A DNA stretch of 64,000 bases from Tsukamurella sp. 8F (GTDB taxonomy: Bacteria; Actinomycetota; Actinomycetes; Mycobacteriales; Mycobacteriaceae): contig NZ_JARFTP010000006.1 in the NCBI RefSeq assembly GCF_029167375.1, positions 62,001-126,000 of the forward strand, read 5' to 3'. How positions within the stretch are numbered: the first letter of the stretch is position 1; each line of letters starts with the position of its first letter. The translations under genes and the position numbers were made by a program. Shown piece by piece: positions 1-8,333 of this stretch. The notes below the pieces were generated by a model. The model was not told where the DNA came from. It saw nothing but the letters and a program-made list of their open reading frames with translations, and searched no databases.

Positions 1-217
1 CCACCGCGACACCGCGATCCCGAACGAGGTGCGCCGACCCCGGCGCACCGTGCATCGACGCGTACATCGCACGGAACAGCAGCACGTCGGCGGCCTGCAG
101 ACGACGCGGCTGCACCCACCGCACCACCGGATCGTCGGCGAATGCGCGCGCCATGACTCCGCACGCCTCGCGCACCGTCGTCGGGGTTACATCCAGGATC
201 GTGCGGTCGAGACCCAT
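1..217 (-). CDS. GNAT family N-acetyltransferase, C-terminus beyond window
   Basis: Only the first 72 codons are in the window; the gene runs off the left edge. The translated start has an acidic/aromatic helix (ACGVMARAFADDPVVRWV) followed by MYASMHG, the usual opening of actinobacterial GNAT acetyltransferases, which move an acetyl group from acetyl-CoA to an amine. The acetyl-CoA-binding part is not visible, so family membership rests on the N-terminus alone. The ATG at 217 is chosen because a TAGATT box lies exactly 7 nt upstream, fitting a leaderless transcript. The substrate is unknown. Confidence 0.55.
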   Translation of the reverse strand, partial: MGLDRTILDVTPTTVREACGVMARAFADDPVVRWVQPRRLQAADVLLFRAMYASMHGAPGSAHLVRDRGVAV

Positions 218-224
218 GCTGGTG

Positions 225-230
225 AATCTA
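225..230 (-). promoter_or_regulatory. -10 box of the GNAT gene
   Basis: TAGATT, 7 nt before the ATG at 217; it overlaps the stop codon of the upstream SDR gene. Confidence 0.45.
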
Positions 231-1088
231 GTGCCTGCGGGCCAGCTCCATCGCGGAGTCACCCATCACGCGCGCCATCATGCGGTTGACGAGACGCGGG
301 TAGAGCGAGGGCAGGAGCCGCACCAGGACATCGACGCTCCGCGCGTCATTCCCAACGAGCACCCGCGCCTTCTTCTTCGCCACGCCGTCGAGGATGATCC
401 GGACGGCGTCGGTCGGCGCCATCTTCAGCAGCTTGGCGTTGTAGGCGTCCACGGCGGCCCGCTCGGCGGCGCCCGCGTCGTCGCCGCGTGCCGCCAGCCC
501 CGAGGTGGCGATGTTCGTCTTGACCCCACCGGGGTGCACCACGGTGACGGCGACCGGCAAGCCGGCCGCGAGCATGTCGGACCGCACCGACTCGGTAAAA
601 CCCCGCACCCCGAACTTCGTTGTGCAGTAAGCACTCAGCCCGGCTTGCGCCATGTAGCCGTTCAGGCTGGACACGTTGACCAGATGCCCGTCGCCCGACG
701 CGATGAGGTGCGGCAGGAACGCCTTGGTGCCGTGCAGCACGCCCCACAGGTTCACGCCGATCACGCGCTCGTAGTCCTCGTACGAGGTGGTGAGCACACT
801 TCCGGCGACGGGTGCGATGCCGGCGTTGTTGTAGACCTGGTGCACGACACCGTAGTGCTCAGCCACGTCGGCGGCATACCGCTCGACGGCGTCGCGATCC
901 GTGACGTCGAGGACGCGGGTGTGCGCATCGGTACCGCCCAGTGAGGCTACGGTGCGCCCCAATCCCTCGGCATCCACGTCACTCAGCGCCAGGCGCGCGC
1001 CCCGCTCGGCGAGCCCGGCCGCGAGCGCCGCGCCGATACCCGAGCCGGCGCCGGTGACGACTGCGACCTTCCCTGCGAACGCGCTCAT
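228..1088 (-). CDS. SDR family NAD(P)-dependent oxidoreductase
   Basis: Classical short-chain dehydrogenase of 286 residues. The dinucleotide-binding TGAGSGIG is at residues 12-19, NNAG at 87-90, and the catalytic Asn113, Ser140/141, Tyr154 and Lys158 (YCTTK) are all present. The start is the ATG at 1088: it overlaps the stop of the monooxygenase gene as ATGA (1085-1088), so the two are probably translationally coupled. A flavin monooxygenase followed by an SDR resembles the mymA-sadH pair of mycobacteria (known context). I infer that the two enzymes oxidise one lipid or ketone substrate in turn; the substrate cannot be read from sequence. Confidence 0.85.
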   Translation of the reverse strand: MSAFAGKVAVVTGAGSGIGAALAAGLAERGARLALSDVDAEGLGRTVASLGGTDAHTRVLDVTDRDAVERYAADVAEHYGVVHQVYNNAGIAPVAGSVLTTSYEDYERVIGVNLWGVLHGTKAFLPHLIASGDGHLVNVSSLNGYMAQAGLSAYCTTKFGVRGFTESVRSDMLAAGLPVAVTVVHPGGVKTNIATSGLAARGDDAGAAERAAVDAYNAKLLKMAPTDAVRIILDGVAKKKARVLVGNDARSVDVLVRLLPSLYPRLVNRMMARVMGDSAMELARRH

Positions 1089-2578
1089 ACCGCGACCCGC
1101 TCGCGGGCCGTGCCGAACCGCAGACGCCGGTCGGCGACCTCGCCCGAGCGCAGGAGCTTCGCGTCCGCGGCGTAGCTCATCGACATCAGCCACGGCGCCT
1201 CGGTGCCCTGACGCGGCAGCCGGTCGAGCGACCGCTGGACATACCCGGCACCGAAGTCGAGCAGCGGACGCGTCTCCATGCCCGGATCGTCGAGCTCGGC
1301 CCGGCACGTGTCGTACCCCTGATCCTCCATATGTTCCAGCAGTCGGCAGAAATGCTCGCACAGCAGGCCGATCTTGAGGGTCCACGACGAGTTCGTGTAC
1401 CCGATGGCGAAGGCGAGATTGGGCACGCCGGACAGCATCATGCCCTTGTAGGCGACGGTCTGGTGCAAATCGACGGGCTCGCCGTCGACGACGAGGGGTA
1501 CCCCGCCGAACGGCTGCAGATTCAGCCCCGTCGCGGTGACGATGATGTCGGCGTCGAGGTGCTCCCCCGATTCCAGTTCGATCCCGGTCTCGGTGAACGT
1601 CGCGATGCGGCCGGTCACCACGGAGGCGTCACCGCTCCGGATCGCCTTGAACAGGTCGCCGTTCGGGACGGTGCACAGACGCTGGTCCCATGGGTTGTAG
1701 GCCGGATTGAAATGCACGTCGACCGGGTAGTCCTCCGGCAACGCACGGGCGTTCAGATGGCGCAACACCTTTCGCGCGGGACCGGGGAACCGCTGGCAGA
1801 GCTGGTAGACGATGCGCTGCTGCACGATGTTCTTGCGCCGGGTCAGCGCATAGCCGCGTTCGAGTCCGACGACTCGCTTGAGCAGGTTCGCGATCGGATC
1901 CTGCGAGGGCACCGGAAGGATGTACGTAGGCGAGCGCTGCAGCATGGTCACGTGCCCGGCCTCGTCCGCCATGGCGGGTATCAGCGTCACTGCCGTCGCG
2001 CCACTGCCGATCACGACGACGCGCTTGCCCGCGTAATCGAGGTCCTCGGGCCAGTGCTGCGGATGCACGATCGTGCCCTGGAAACGGTCGCGCCCCTCGA
2101 AGTGCGGCGTATATCCCTCGTCGTAGCGGTAGTACCCGCCGGCCGAGAAGATCCAGCCCGCACTGAGACGGATCCGCTCGCCGGTGTCACCGCGGTCGAT
2201 GTCTACGTACCAGCGGGCGTCGCCGGTGGACCACTCGGCGCCGACCACGCGGTGGTGGAGACGGATGTGCTCGTCGACGCCGTTCTCGGTGGCGGTCTCG
2301 CGGACGTAGGCGAGGATCTTGTCGCCGGCCGCGATGGCGTCCTCGTCCTGCCACGGCTTGAATTCGTAGCCGAAGGTGTGCAGATCGGAGTCGGATCGGA
2401 TGCCCGGATACCGGAACAGATCCCAGGTGCCGCCGGTGGCGCCACGTGCCTCGAGCACGGCGAACGTGGTGCCTGGGCGCTCTCGCTGCAGGTAGGAGGC
2501 AGCGCCGATACCGGATATGCCGGCGCCGACGATGAGGACGTCGAGGTGCTCGACGGAGGTGCTGGACTGCGATGTCAT
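1085..2578 (-). CDS. FAD-dependent Baeyer-Villiger-type monooxygenase (EthA/MymA-like)
   Basis: 497 residues, close to the 489-495 typical of EthA and MymA. FAD-binding GAGISGIG is at residues 18-25, followed by FRYPGIRSDSDLHTFGYEFK, typical of EthA-like enzymes. The Baeyer-Villiger fingerprint FxGxxxHxxxWP is at 166-177 and the NADPH-binding GSGATA at 191-196. Such enzymes insert oxygen next to a carbonyl or oxidise sulfur using NADPH and O2. A GAGGAG Shine-Dalgarno sequence sits 6 nt before the ATG. The gene overlaps the downstream SDR by 4 bp and is divergent from a PucR-type regulator, which is a plausible controller of the pair. Individual substrate is not predictable. Confidence 0.85.
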   Translation of the reverse strand: MTSQSSTSVEHLDVLIVGAGISGIGAASYLQRERPGTTFAVLEARGATGGTWDLFRYPGIRSDSDLHTFGYEFKPWQDEDAIAAGDKILAYVRETATENGVDEHIRLHHRVVGAEWSTGDARWYVDIDRGDTGERIRLSAGWIFSAGGYYRYDEGYTPHFEGRDRFQGTIVHPQHWPEDLDYAGKRVVVIGSGATAVTLIPAMADEAGHVTMLQRSPTYILPVPSQDPIANLLKRVVGLERGYALTRRKNIVQQRIVYQLCQRFPGPARKVLRHLNARALPEDYPVDVHFNPAYNPWDQRLCTVPNGDLFKAIRSGDASVVTGRIATFTETGIELESGEHLDADIIVTATGLNLQPFGGVPLVVDGEPVDLHQTVAYKGMMLSGVPNLAFAIGYTNSSWTLKIGLLCEHFCRLLEHMEDQGYDTCRAELDDPGMETRPLLDFGAGYVQRSLDRLPRQGTEAPWLMSMSYAADAKLLRSGEVADRRLRFGTARERVAV

Positions 2579-2654
2579 GGGTTACTCCTCGCGTTGATAC
2601 CTCTATGGTCCGCGCCGCACGCCGCCGACGATAGGGCCGCACCGCCCCACATCC

Positions 2655-2680
2655 ATCATCAGATGGTGCATGGTGCACCA
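2655..2680. promoter_or_regulatory. Repeat cluster in the monooxygenase/PucR divergent promoter
   Basis: Within 26 bp there is CCATC-ATCA-GATGG, then TGGTGCA twice in tandem, the second copy forming the palindrome TGGTGCACCA (2671-2680). It lies just upstream of the PucR -10 box and is a candidate regulator-binding site for the divergent pair. Confidence 0.35.
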
Positions 2681-2688
2681 AGAGCCGC

Positions 2689-2694
2689 TACCTT
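2689..2694 (+). promoter_or_regulatory. -10 box of the PucR regulator gene
   Basis: TACCTT, 6 nt before the ATG at 2701. Confidence 0.45.
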
Positions 2695-2700
2695 GGCCTA

Positions 2701-3921
2701 ATGGAGTGGCAGTCACCGTCCCCGCGCGTCCGCGAGTTGATCCGCACGGGAGCACAGCTCGCACTGTCCCCGCCGGTCGAGTGGAAGGGCGCACTCGACG
2801 AGGCCGTCCTCGCCGCGGCCCCGGTGCTCGCATCGGATCCCGACCTCGCCGCCGCCGCGAGCCGCAGCAACAGCGCGAACCTCCTGCACTGGGCCGCTGC
2901 CAACGTCCGGGATCCCGGCGCACCCGTCGCCGCGAACGTGGGCGCCGAACCCCTCGCGATCGCCCGCGACATCGTGCGTCGGGGACTCGATGAGCGCGCC
3001 CTCGACGCGTACCGCGTGGGCCAGACGGTCGCACTGCGCTTCTGGATCCAGATCGCGTTCAGCCTCACCGACGACCCTGCCGAACTGCGCGAACTCCTCG
3101 ACATCACGACCGCGTCGATCTCCACGTTCGTCGACGCCACGCTCGCGGCGCTCGAACAGCAGATCCGGAGCGAGCGCCACGACCTCACACGAGGCGCGCA
3201 CGCCGACCGACTCGCCGCAGTCACCCTGCTGCTGGACGGGGCGCCGATCCCCCCAGACCGCGCCGAAGAGCGTCTCGGCTACCGCCTCGATCGCCGCCAC
3301 ATCGCCGCGATCGCCTGGTCCGACGGCGCCCCAGGCGGGGACGCGCGCGTACTCGACCGGGTATCCGAGGCGCTCGGCCGCGCCTCCGGCGCTCGCCCGC
3401 TGAGCATCCTGGCGAGCGGTGCGACCCGCTGGGTGTGGGTCCCGGCCGACGACCTCGACCTCGCGCCCGTACGTGCCGCCGTCGAGGGCCACCCCGACGT
3501 GCGCGTCGCCCTCGGCCCCGCGGCCGACGGCGCCGACGGCTTCCGCCGCAGCCACCTGGACGCACTCACGACTCAGCGCATGCTCGCGCGCCTGCGGTCG
3601 ACGGAGCAGGTGGCACAGTTCAGCGAGGTCGAACTCGTCGCGCTGATCACATCGGATCCCGAGGCCGCGGGGCGGTTCGTACGGAGGACGCTGGGCGGGC
3701 TCGCCGCAGCAGACGCCGAGCTACGCCGCACAGTGGCGATGTATATCAGGGAGCAGTACAACGCCTCACGCACCGCGGAACGGCTGTATACGCACCGGAA
3801 CACCGTGCTGCGCAGGATATCCCGTGCACAGGAGCTGTTACCCGCACCGCTGGAGGAGTCGGGCGCGCACGTCGCGGTCGCACTCGAGGTGCTCTACTGG
3901 GGAGCAGGTGGGGTGACCTGA
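2701..3921 (+). CDS. PucR family transcriptional regulator (helix-turn-helix)
   Basis: 406-residue regulator. The C-terminal ~50 residues (IREQYNASRTAERLYTHRNT, then VLRRISRAQELL) are the PucR-type HTH, in which one alpha-helical domain reads DNA. The middle resembles the GGDEF-like sensor segment of CdaR/PucR proteins and the N-terminal ~170 residues are all-helical. It is transcribed away from the monooxygenase/SDR pair, which suggests it regulates that pair, probably in response to an organic substrate; this is inference from position. The 3' end overlaps the convergent gene at 3894-4313 by 28 bp. Confidence 0.85.
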   Translation: MEWQSPSPRVRELIRTGAQLALSPPVEWKGALDEAVLAAAPVLASDPDLAAAASRSNSANLLHWAAANVRDPGAPVAANVGAEPLAIARDIVRRGLDERALDAYRVGQTVALRFWIQIAFSLTDDPAELRELLDITTASISTFVDATLAALEQQIRSERHDLTRGAHADRLAAVTLLLDGAPIPPDRAEERLGYRLDRRHIAAIAWSDGAPGGDARVLDRVSEALGRASGARPLSILASGATRWVWVPADDLDLAPVRAAVEGHPDVRVALGPAADGADGFRRSHLDALTTQRMLARLRSTEQVAQFSEVELVALITSDPEAAGRFVRRTLGGLAAADAELRRTVAMYIREQYNASRTAERLYTHRNTVLRRISRAQELLPAPLEESGAHVAVALEVLYWGAGGVT

Positions 3922-4313
3922 CCGCCGTCGTCACCCGCGGCACCGTCGGGCCGGTCAGGCAGGGATCCGCGCGCCCCGTCGAGCTTCCGCTCGGACTTCT
4001 CTAGCCGACGGTCTTCGACCTTGTCGACCACGCCGTCCGCGGCCTGGAGCACATCCCGGTGCGTATCGACCACATTGTCCGTCAGCAACCGCGTTCCCTT
4101 GGACGCGGCCTTCGCCGCGATCTGTGAGGCTCCCTCGACGATGCCCGCCACACCCCCGCCCACGTCGCCCTTGAGGATCCGGGCCGCACTCTTGACGATC
4201 TTGGAAGAGCCTTCGAGCGAATCGGTGGCTATCTCCGTGGCCCCGTCGACGTTCCTCGCGTAGCGCGACGACTTCTCGGTGTTCTGTTCATCAGCGTTCT
4301 GTTCATCAGCCAT
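3894..4313 (-). CDS. Hypothetical protein, 139 aa, helical and highly charged
   Basis: I do not recognise the family. The start ATG at 4313 has AGGAGG 5 nt upstream, which rules out longer readings. After a repeated hydrophilic start (two ADEQN copies in a row) the protein has regular Ala/Gly helices (IAAKAAS, GVAGIVEGAS) and no membrane segment. It ends in a Lys/Arg/Glu-rich stretch and a Pro/Gly/Asp tail. The repeated small-residue helix pattern resembles low-complexity stress- or envelope-associated actinobacterial proteins, but no function can be assigned. It overlaps the convergent PucR gene by 28 bp. Confidence 0.6.
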   Translation of the reverse strand: MADEQNADEQNTEKSSRYARNVDGATEIATDSLEGSSKIVKSAARILKGDVGGGVAGIVEGASQIAAKAASKGTRLLTDNVVDTHRDVLQAADGVVDKVEDRRLEKSERKLDGARGSLPDRPDGAAGDDGGQVTPPAPQ

Positions 4314-4404
4314 GAGGCCCTCCTGGAGGCTGGCGGGTATTGCGCTAATTGTGATCCCGCTAACACGCCCCTCGATAATAGAACGACTCATTCGATGATC
4401 GAAC

Positions 4405-4527
4405 GTGATCGACGTGCAGTTCCATCACGCGACTGCCCGGCTCGCGGCGTTCTTCGCCGGCGACACGCGCTCCGCAATCACATCCGCAGAGCGCGCGGCG
4501 GATGTGATTGCGGGACTCGGCCGCTGA
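4405..4527 (+). CDS. Possible 40-codon ORF across an inverted repeat (doubtful)
   Basis: An in-frame reading starts at the GTG at 4405 and stops at the TGA at 4525-4527. The first half has GC-rich third positions. There is no clear ribosome site, and the second half coincides with the perfect inverted repeat at 4472-4513. It may be a small protein, a gene remnant or chance. Confidence 0.15.
   Translation: MIDVQFHHATARLAAFFAGDTRSAITSAERAADVIAGLGR
4472..4513. repeat. Perfect 16-bp inverted repeat, possible terminator
   Basis: Arms 4472-4487 (CCGCAATCACATCCGC) and 4498-4513 are perfect reverse complements around a 10-nt GC loop. The repeat lies 38 bp downstream of the stop of the reductase gene (minus strand), so it could end that transcript. 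There is no T-run on either side, so it may instead be a protein-binding or mobile-remnant palindrome. Confidence 0.6.
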
Positions 4528-4550
4528 GGGCGAGCCCGCGGACGCGGCTC

Positions 4551-5759
4551 CTAGACCTCGCCGAGCGGCACCGTGGGATCTGCGAGCTTGGCGGTATCGA
4601 CAGCGCGGCCCGAGGAGATGAGCTCCTTGATCGCGTCGCCCTGGTCCCAGATATTGACGTTCATCGCCGCCGTCACCTTCCCGTCCTGCAGCCAGAAGGC
4701 GAGGAACTCGAGCTTTGCGACATCGCCCCGGAGCACCGTGTCGTACGAGCCGTCCGCGTATCCCGTGTACTCCATACCGAGGTCGTACTGGTCGGTGAAG
4801 AAATAGGGCTGACGATCGTAGACCTCGTCACCGCCGAGTGCGTTCGCCGCGGCGACAGCGGGCTGGTTGAGCGCATTAGCCCAGTGTTCAACGCGGATTC
4901 GCTTCCCTACCGCCGGGTTCTCGGCGTTCGCGATGTCGCCGACCGCGAAGATGCTCGGATCGGATGTGCGCAGGTGCGCGTCGACCTCGACGCCGTTCGA
5001 GACCGTGAGGCCCGCCTGCTCAGCCAGGTCGGTGTCCGGGATCGCACCGATGCCGACGACGACCGCGTCGGCCTCCAATTCCTCCCCGCCCTCGAGCACG
5101 ACCGTGCCGGTGGTCGTGTCGATACTGTCGACCTTCACGCCCGTCCGGAGCGTGACCCCGTGCCGCTCATGGAGATCCGCGAAGATCTGTGCGACATCGG
5201 TGCCCAGGATGCGCACCAGCGGAAGCGGTTCGGGCTCTACCACCGTCACCTCGACGCCCGCCTCGCGCGCCGCTGCCGTGGCCTCGAGCCCGATCCAGCC
5301 CCCGCCGACCACCACGATCCGCTTCGCCTCCGCGAAGGTCGCACGCAGCCGGTCCGAGTCCTCGAAGGTCCTGAGGTAGTGACCGCGAGTACCTTCGCGC
5401 GGCACGCCTGGGAACTCGCGGGCACGGGCGCCCGTCGCGAGGATGAGGCTGTCGTAGGAGATCGGGTCGCCGGACTCCACCGACACGGTCTTCACGGCGG
5501 GGTCGATAGCCGTCACCCTCGTGCCGGTCCGCAGCTCCACATTGTGCGCGGCATACCAGTCCGCATCGTGTACGAACGCCTTGTCCCGGTCTGCCTTGCC
5601 CATCAGATAGTCCTTGGACAGCGGCGGCCGCTCATAAGGCCGATCGGCCTCAGCACCGATCAGCACCAGCCTTCCGTCGAACCCCTTGTCCCGTAGCGCC
5701 TCCGCTGCCTTCGCGCCGGCCAGCCCCGCTCCGATGATCACGATCGTCGACTCACTCAT
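4551..5759 (-). CDS. FAD-dependent oxidoreductase, ferredoxin/rubredoxin reductase type
   Basis: 402 residues, the usual size for ferredoxin reductases that pass electrons from NAD(P)H to a ferredoxin or rubredoxin serving a cytochrome P450 or oxygenase. FAD-binding GAGLAG is at residues 10-15, ERPPLSKDYL at 43-52 is the family's FAD-contact motif, the NAD-binding GGGWIG is at 152-157, and the second FAD motif FAVGD is in the last third. No ferredoxin or P450 gene lies nearby, so the partner is elsewhere. The ATG at 5759 has a TAGCGT box 6 nt upstream. Confidence 0.85.
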   Translation of the reverse strand: MSESTIVIIGAGLAGAKAAEALRDKGFDGRLVLIGAEADRPYERPPLSKDYLMGKADRDKAFVHDADWYAAHNVELRTGTRVTAIDPAVKTVSVESGDPISYDSLILATGARAREFPGVPREGTRGHYLRTFEDSDRLRATFAEAKRIVVVGGGWIGLEATAAAREAGVEVTVVEPEPLPLVRILGTDVAQIFADLHERHGVTLRTGVKVDSIDTTTGTVVLEGGEELEADAVVVGIGAIPDTDLAEQAGLTVSNGVEVDAHLRTSDPSIFAVGDIANAENPAVGKRIRVEHWANALNQPAVAAANALGGDEVYDRQPYFFTDQYDLGMEYTGYADGSYDTVLRGDVAKLEFLAFWLQDGKVTAAMNVNIWDQGDAIKELISSGRAVDTAKLADPTVPLGEV

Positions 5760-5765
5760 GACCCA

Positions 5766-5771
5766 ACGCTA
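5766..5771 (-). promoter_or_regulatory. -10 box of the reductase gene
   Basis: TAGCGT, 6 nt before the ATG at 5759; suggests a leaderless transcript. Confidence 0.45.
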
Positions 5772-5879
5772 CGCGCCACCCGCGACCCATGGTCCACTTC
5801 TCGGCCGCCGAGGTAGCGCGCCGCCGTGACGGCGACGCTGTCCGTCTACGGCCGAGAACCGGACCACGATCATCTGTGA

Positions 5880-7313
5880 TCAGGACGTCTGGACCTCCGA
5901 ACGATCGCCGGACCACAGCGTGTGGAAGACGCCGGGACCGTCGACGCGGCGGTAGGTGTGCGCACCGAAGAAGTCGCGCTGCCCCTGCACGAGCGCCGCA
6001 GGCAGGCGGTCGACGGACAGCGAGTCGAAGTAGCTCAGCGCCGCCGAGAAACCCGGGATCGGTACGCCGGCCTGCGTCGCGGTGATGACCACGCGGCGCC
6101 ACGCGTCCTGACCGTCGGCGATGGCCTGCGCGAAGTACGGCGCCTCGAGTAGCGTCGCCATATCCGGGTTCTGCTCGTACGCGTCGGCGAGAACGTTGAG
6201 GAACTGCGCGCGGATGATGCAGCCGCCGCGCCAGATCTTCGCGATCGCACCCTTGTCGACGTTCCACCCGTACTTCTCGGCGCCCGCGATGATCGCGTCG
6301 AATCCCTGCGCGTACGCGACGACCTTCGAAGCGTAGAGCGCCTTCGCCACGTCGTCGACGAAGCCGTCGGGAGCTGCCGGGATCGCGGGCCGGGCCAGGC
6401 GGAGCCCCGCGACACCGTCGCGCTGGGCACGCTTCGACGACACGGCGCGCGCGAACACGGCCTCCGCGACGCCGCCGACGGGAACACCCAGATCGAGCGA
6501 GTTCTGCACGGTCCACACACCGGTGCCCTTGCTGCCGGCCTCGTCGACGACGACGTCGACGAGCGGCTTACCCGTCTTGGCGTCGACATGGCGCAGCACC
6601 TCGGCAGTGATCTCGATGAGGTAGCTGTTGAGAGGTCCGGCGTTCCACTCGGTGAAGACGTCCGCGATCTGCGCGGGCTCCAGACGGCCGACGTGGCGGA
6701 GGAGGTCGTAGGCCTCGCCGATGAGTTCCATATCGGCGTATTCGATGCCGTTGTGGATCATCTTGACGAAGTGTCCGGCGCCGTCGGTGCCGACGTGGGT
6801 GACGCACGGCTCGCCCTCGGCGACCGCAGCAATGGACGCGAGGATCGGGCCTAGTGTCTCGTAGGACTCGGCGGATCCGCCGGGCATGATCGACGGTCCG
6901 TTGAGGGCGCCCTCCTCGCCGCCGGAGATGCCGGTACCGACGAAGTGGATGCCGGTGGGCGCGATACGCGCCTCGCGCGCGATGGTGTCCTGGAAGTTGG
7001 CGTTGCCGCCGTCGACGATGATGTCGCCGGGCTCGAACCGCTCCAGCAGTTGCTCGATAACGGCGTCGGTCCCCTTGCCCGCCTGCACCATGATGATCGC
7101 GGTACGCGGCTTCGCCAGCGATGCCACGAAGTCGTCGATGGACTCCGAGGCGACGAATCCCGCCTCGGGATGCTCCTTCACCAGTTCCTCTGTGCGGGAG
7201 TAGGTTCGGTTGTACACCGCGACCTTGTTGCCCTCACGCGACGCGAGGTTGCGGGCGAGGTTCGAGCCCATCACCGCCAGCCCTACGACACCGATATTCG
7301 CCGAACCGCTCAT
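5880..7313 (-). CDS. gnd: 6-phosphogluconate dehydrogenase, decarboxylating
   Basis: Third enzyme of the oxidative pentose phosphate pathway: 6-phosphogluconate + NAD(P)+ gives ribulose 5-phosphate + CO2 + NAD(P)H. At 477 residues it is the long, two-domain form (like Gnd1, about 485 aa), not the ~340-residue short form. The N-terminus has the Rossmann motif GVVGLAVMGSNLARN, and the catalytic FVKMIHNGIEY follows the coenzyme domain. The ATG at 7313 is preferred to the GTG at 7319 because GAGAGGTG is then spaced 5 nt upstream. Transcribed alone. Confidence 0.95.
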   Translation of the reverse strand: MSGSANIGVVGLAVMGSNLARNLASREGNKVAVYNRTYSRTEELVKEHPEAGFVASESIDDFVASLAKPRTAIIMVQAGKGTDAVIEQLLERFEPGDIIVDGGNANFQDTIAREARIAPTGIHFVGTGISGGEEGALNGPSIMPGGSAESYETLGPILASIAAVAEGEPCVTHVGTDGAGHFVKMIHNGIEYADMELIGEAYDLLRHVGRLEPAQIADVFTEWNAGPLNSYLIEITAEVLRHVDAKTGKPLVDVVVDEAGSKGTGVWTVQNSLDLGVPVGGVAEAVFARAVSSKRAQRDGVAGLRLARPAIPAAPDGFVDDVAKALYASKVVAYAQGFDAIIAGAEKYGWNVDKGAIAKIWRGGCIIRAQFLNVLADAYEQNPDMATLLEAPYFAQAIADGQDAWRRVVITATQAGVPIPGFSAALSYFDSLSVDRLPAALVQGQRDFFGAHTYRRVDGPGVFHTLWSGDRSEVQTS

Positions 7314-7413
7314 CAACACACCTCTCGCAGACCTGGGAATCGAACTCAGACAGCCTAACTTTCGCGGGCTTCGCGCGGCAGGGCCGATCTCGAATACTGG
7401 GCGGCCACCGGAG

Positions 7414-7821
7414 TCAGGATCCGGCCGCGGCTTCCGAGTCGGGCGCGGCGGGTGGTTCCGGACGGAACCACAGCCACGTGCCCGTGCAGGCCATGATCGC
7501 CGTGGCCAGGGCCGCGGTCCACCACAGCGGGCTCACCAGCCAGAGGATCACCGCGCAGACGGCCATCGTCGACACCGCCATCAGCTTCGCGCGGCGGCTG
7601 ACCGCGCCGTGTTCCCGCCAGTCGCGGATCATCGGACCGAAGCGCGGATCGCTCATGAGCCGCTGGTGCAGGCGTTCCGAACCGCGCGACGCGGCGAAAG
7701 CGGCCAGGAGGATGAACGGCACCGTCGGCAGCCCGGGCAGCACGATCCCCACGATGCCCAGCCCCAGCGACACGTACGCCAGTACCCACCAGGCCCAGCG
7801 GAACCGCGATCGTCGTGCCAT
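7414..7821 (-). CDS. YbaN family (DUF454) membrane protein
   Basis: 135 residues with the DUF454 signature GIVGIVLPGLPTVPFILLAA between two N-terminal hydrophobic helices, an HQRLMSDPRFGPMI loop, and two further hydrophobic segments near residues 80-115. It is an inner-membrane protein; the family function is not established. The ATG at 7821 has a near-consensus TACAAT box 7 nt upstream. Confidence 0.8.
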   Translation of the reverse strand: MARRSRFRWAWWVLAYVSLGLGIVGIVLPGLPTVPFILLAAFAASRGSERLHQRLMSDPRFGPMIRDWREHGAVSRRAKLMAVSTMAVCAVILWLVSPLWWTAALATAIMACTGTWLWFRPEPPAAPDSEAAAGS

Positions 7822-7828
7822 ACCCGCG

Positions 7829-7834
7829 ATTGTA
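7829..7834 (-). promoter_or_regulatory. -10 box of the YbaN-family gene
   Basis: TACAAT, close to the TATAAT consensus, 7 nt before the ATG at 7821. Confidence 0.5.
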
Positions 7835-8058
7835 GGTAACCCTCTCCTCGAATCGGACAGGCCGTGCCGCGCGGTCGGGTCACGGTACCGTCGGGACGAT
7901 CCGCTCGAGACGATCCGGGCGCAGCCGACATGTATCGGGTGTGAGCACCTTGACCAGCGCTGACGACGACCAGGCCTATTCGACGGTGCGCACGCCGACG
8001 CCGCGCAGCACCGGGCTACGGTGGACGCGACCGCTTCCCGAAGACGCCAGGAGTGCCG

Positions 8059-8316
8059 ATGTCCGAGTTAGACGACAAGTTCGCGTTCGCCCAGGAGGAC
8101 GTGAAGAAGCTGACCAGCAAGCCGTCCAACGAGGACCTGCTAACGCTGTACTCGACGTTCAAGCAGGCCACCAAGGGCGACGCGACGGGCAAGCGCCCCG
8201 GTCGCCTGGACATGGTGGGCCGCGCCAAGTTCGACGCGTGGGCCGCACTCTCCGGCACCTCCTCCGATGCGGCCAAGGAGAAGTACGTCGCGACGGTCGC
8301 CCGTCTGCGCGGATAG
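8059..8316 (+). CDS. Acyl-CoA-binding protein
   Basis: 85 residues, the normal size of ACBP, a cytosolic four-helix bundle that buffers long-chain acyl-CoA. The family's core motif LYSTFKQATKGDATGKRPG is intact, including the Tyr and Lys that contact the CoA, followed by KFDAWAAL and KEKYVATV. The ATG at 8059 is chosen over the GTG at 8053 because AGGAG is 5 nt upstream. ACBP is patchy in bacteria but common in lipid-rich Mycobacteriales. It is a single gene with no operon partner. Confidence 0.92.
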   Translation: MSELDDKFAFAQEDVKKLTSKPSNEDLLTLYSTFKQATKGDATGKRPGRLDMVGRAKFDAWAALSGTSSDAAKEKYVATVARLRG

Positions 8317-8333
8317 CACTTCCGCCGAGGGCT

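Noticed and set aside
4395-5696. Long plus-strand open frames over the ferredoxin reductase gene
   Set aside because: The minus-strand translation is a complete flavoprotein with intact motifs; the plus frame is a shadow.
7331-7350. T-arm-like GAGTTCGATTCCC segment upstream of gnd suggesting a tRNA
   Set aside because: No acceptor stem, D-arm or anticodon loop can be paired around it, and the stem has a mismatch. It is just a sequence coincidence.
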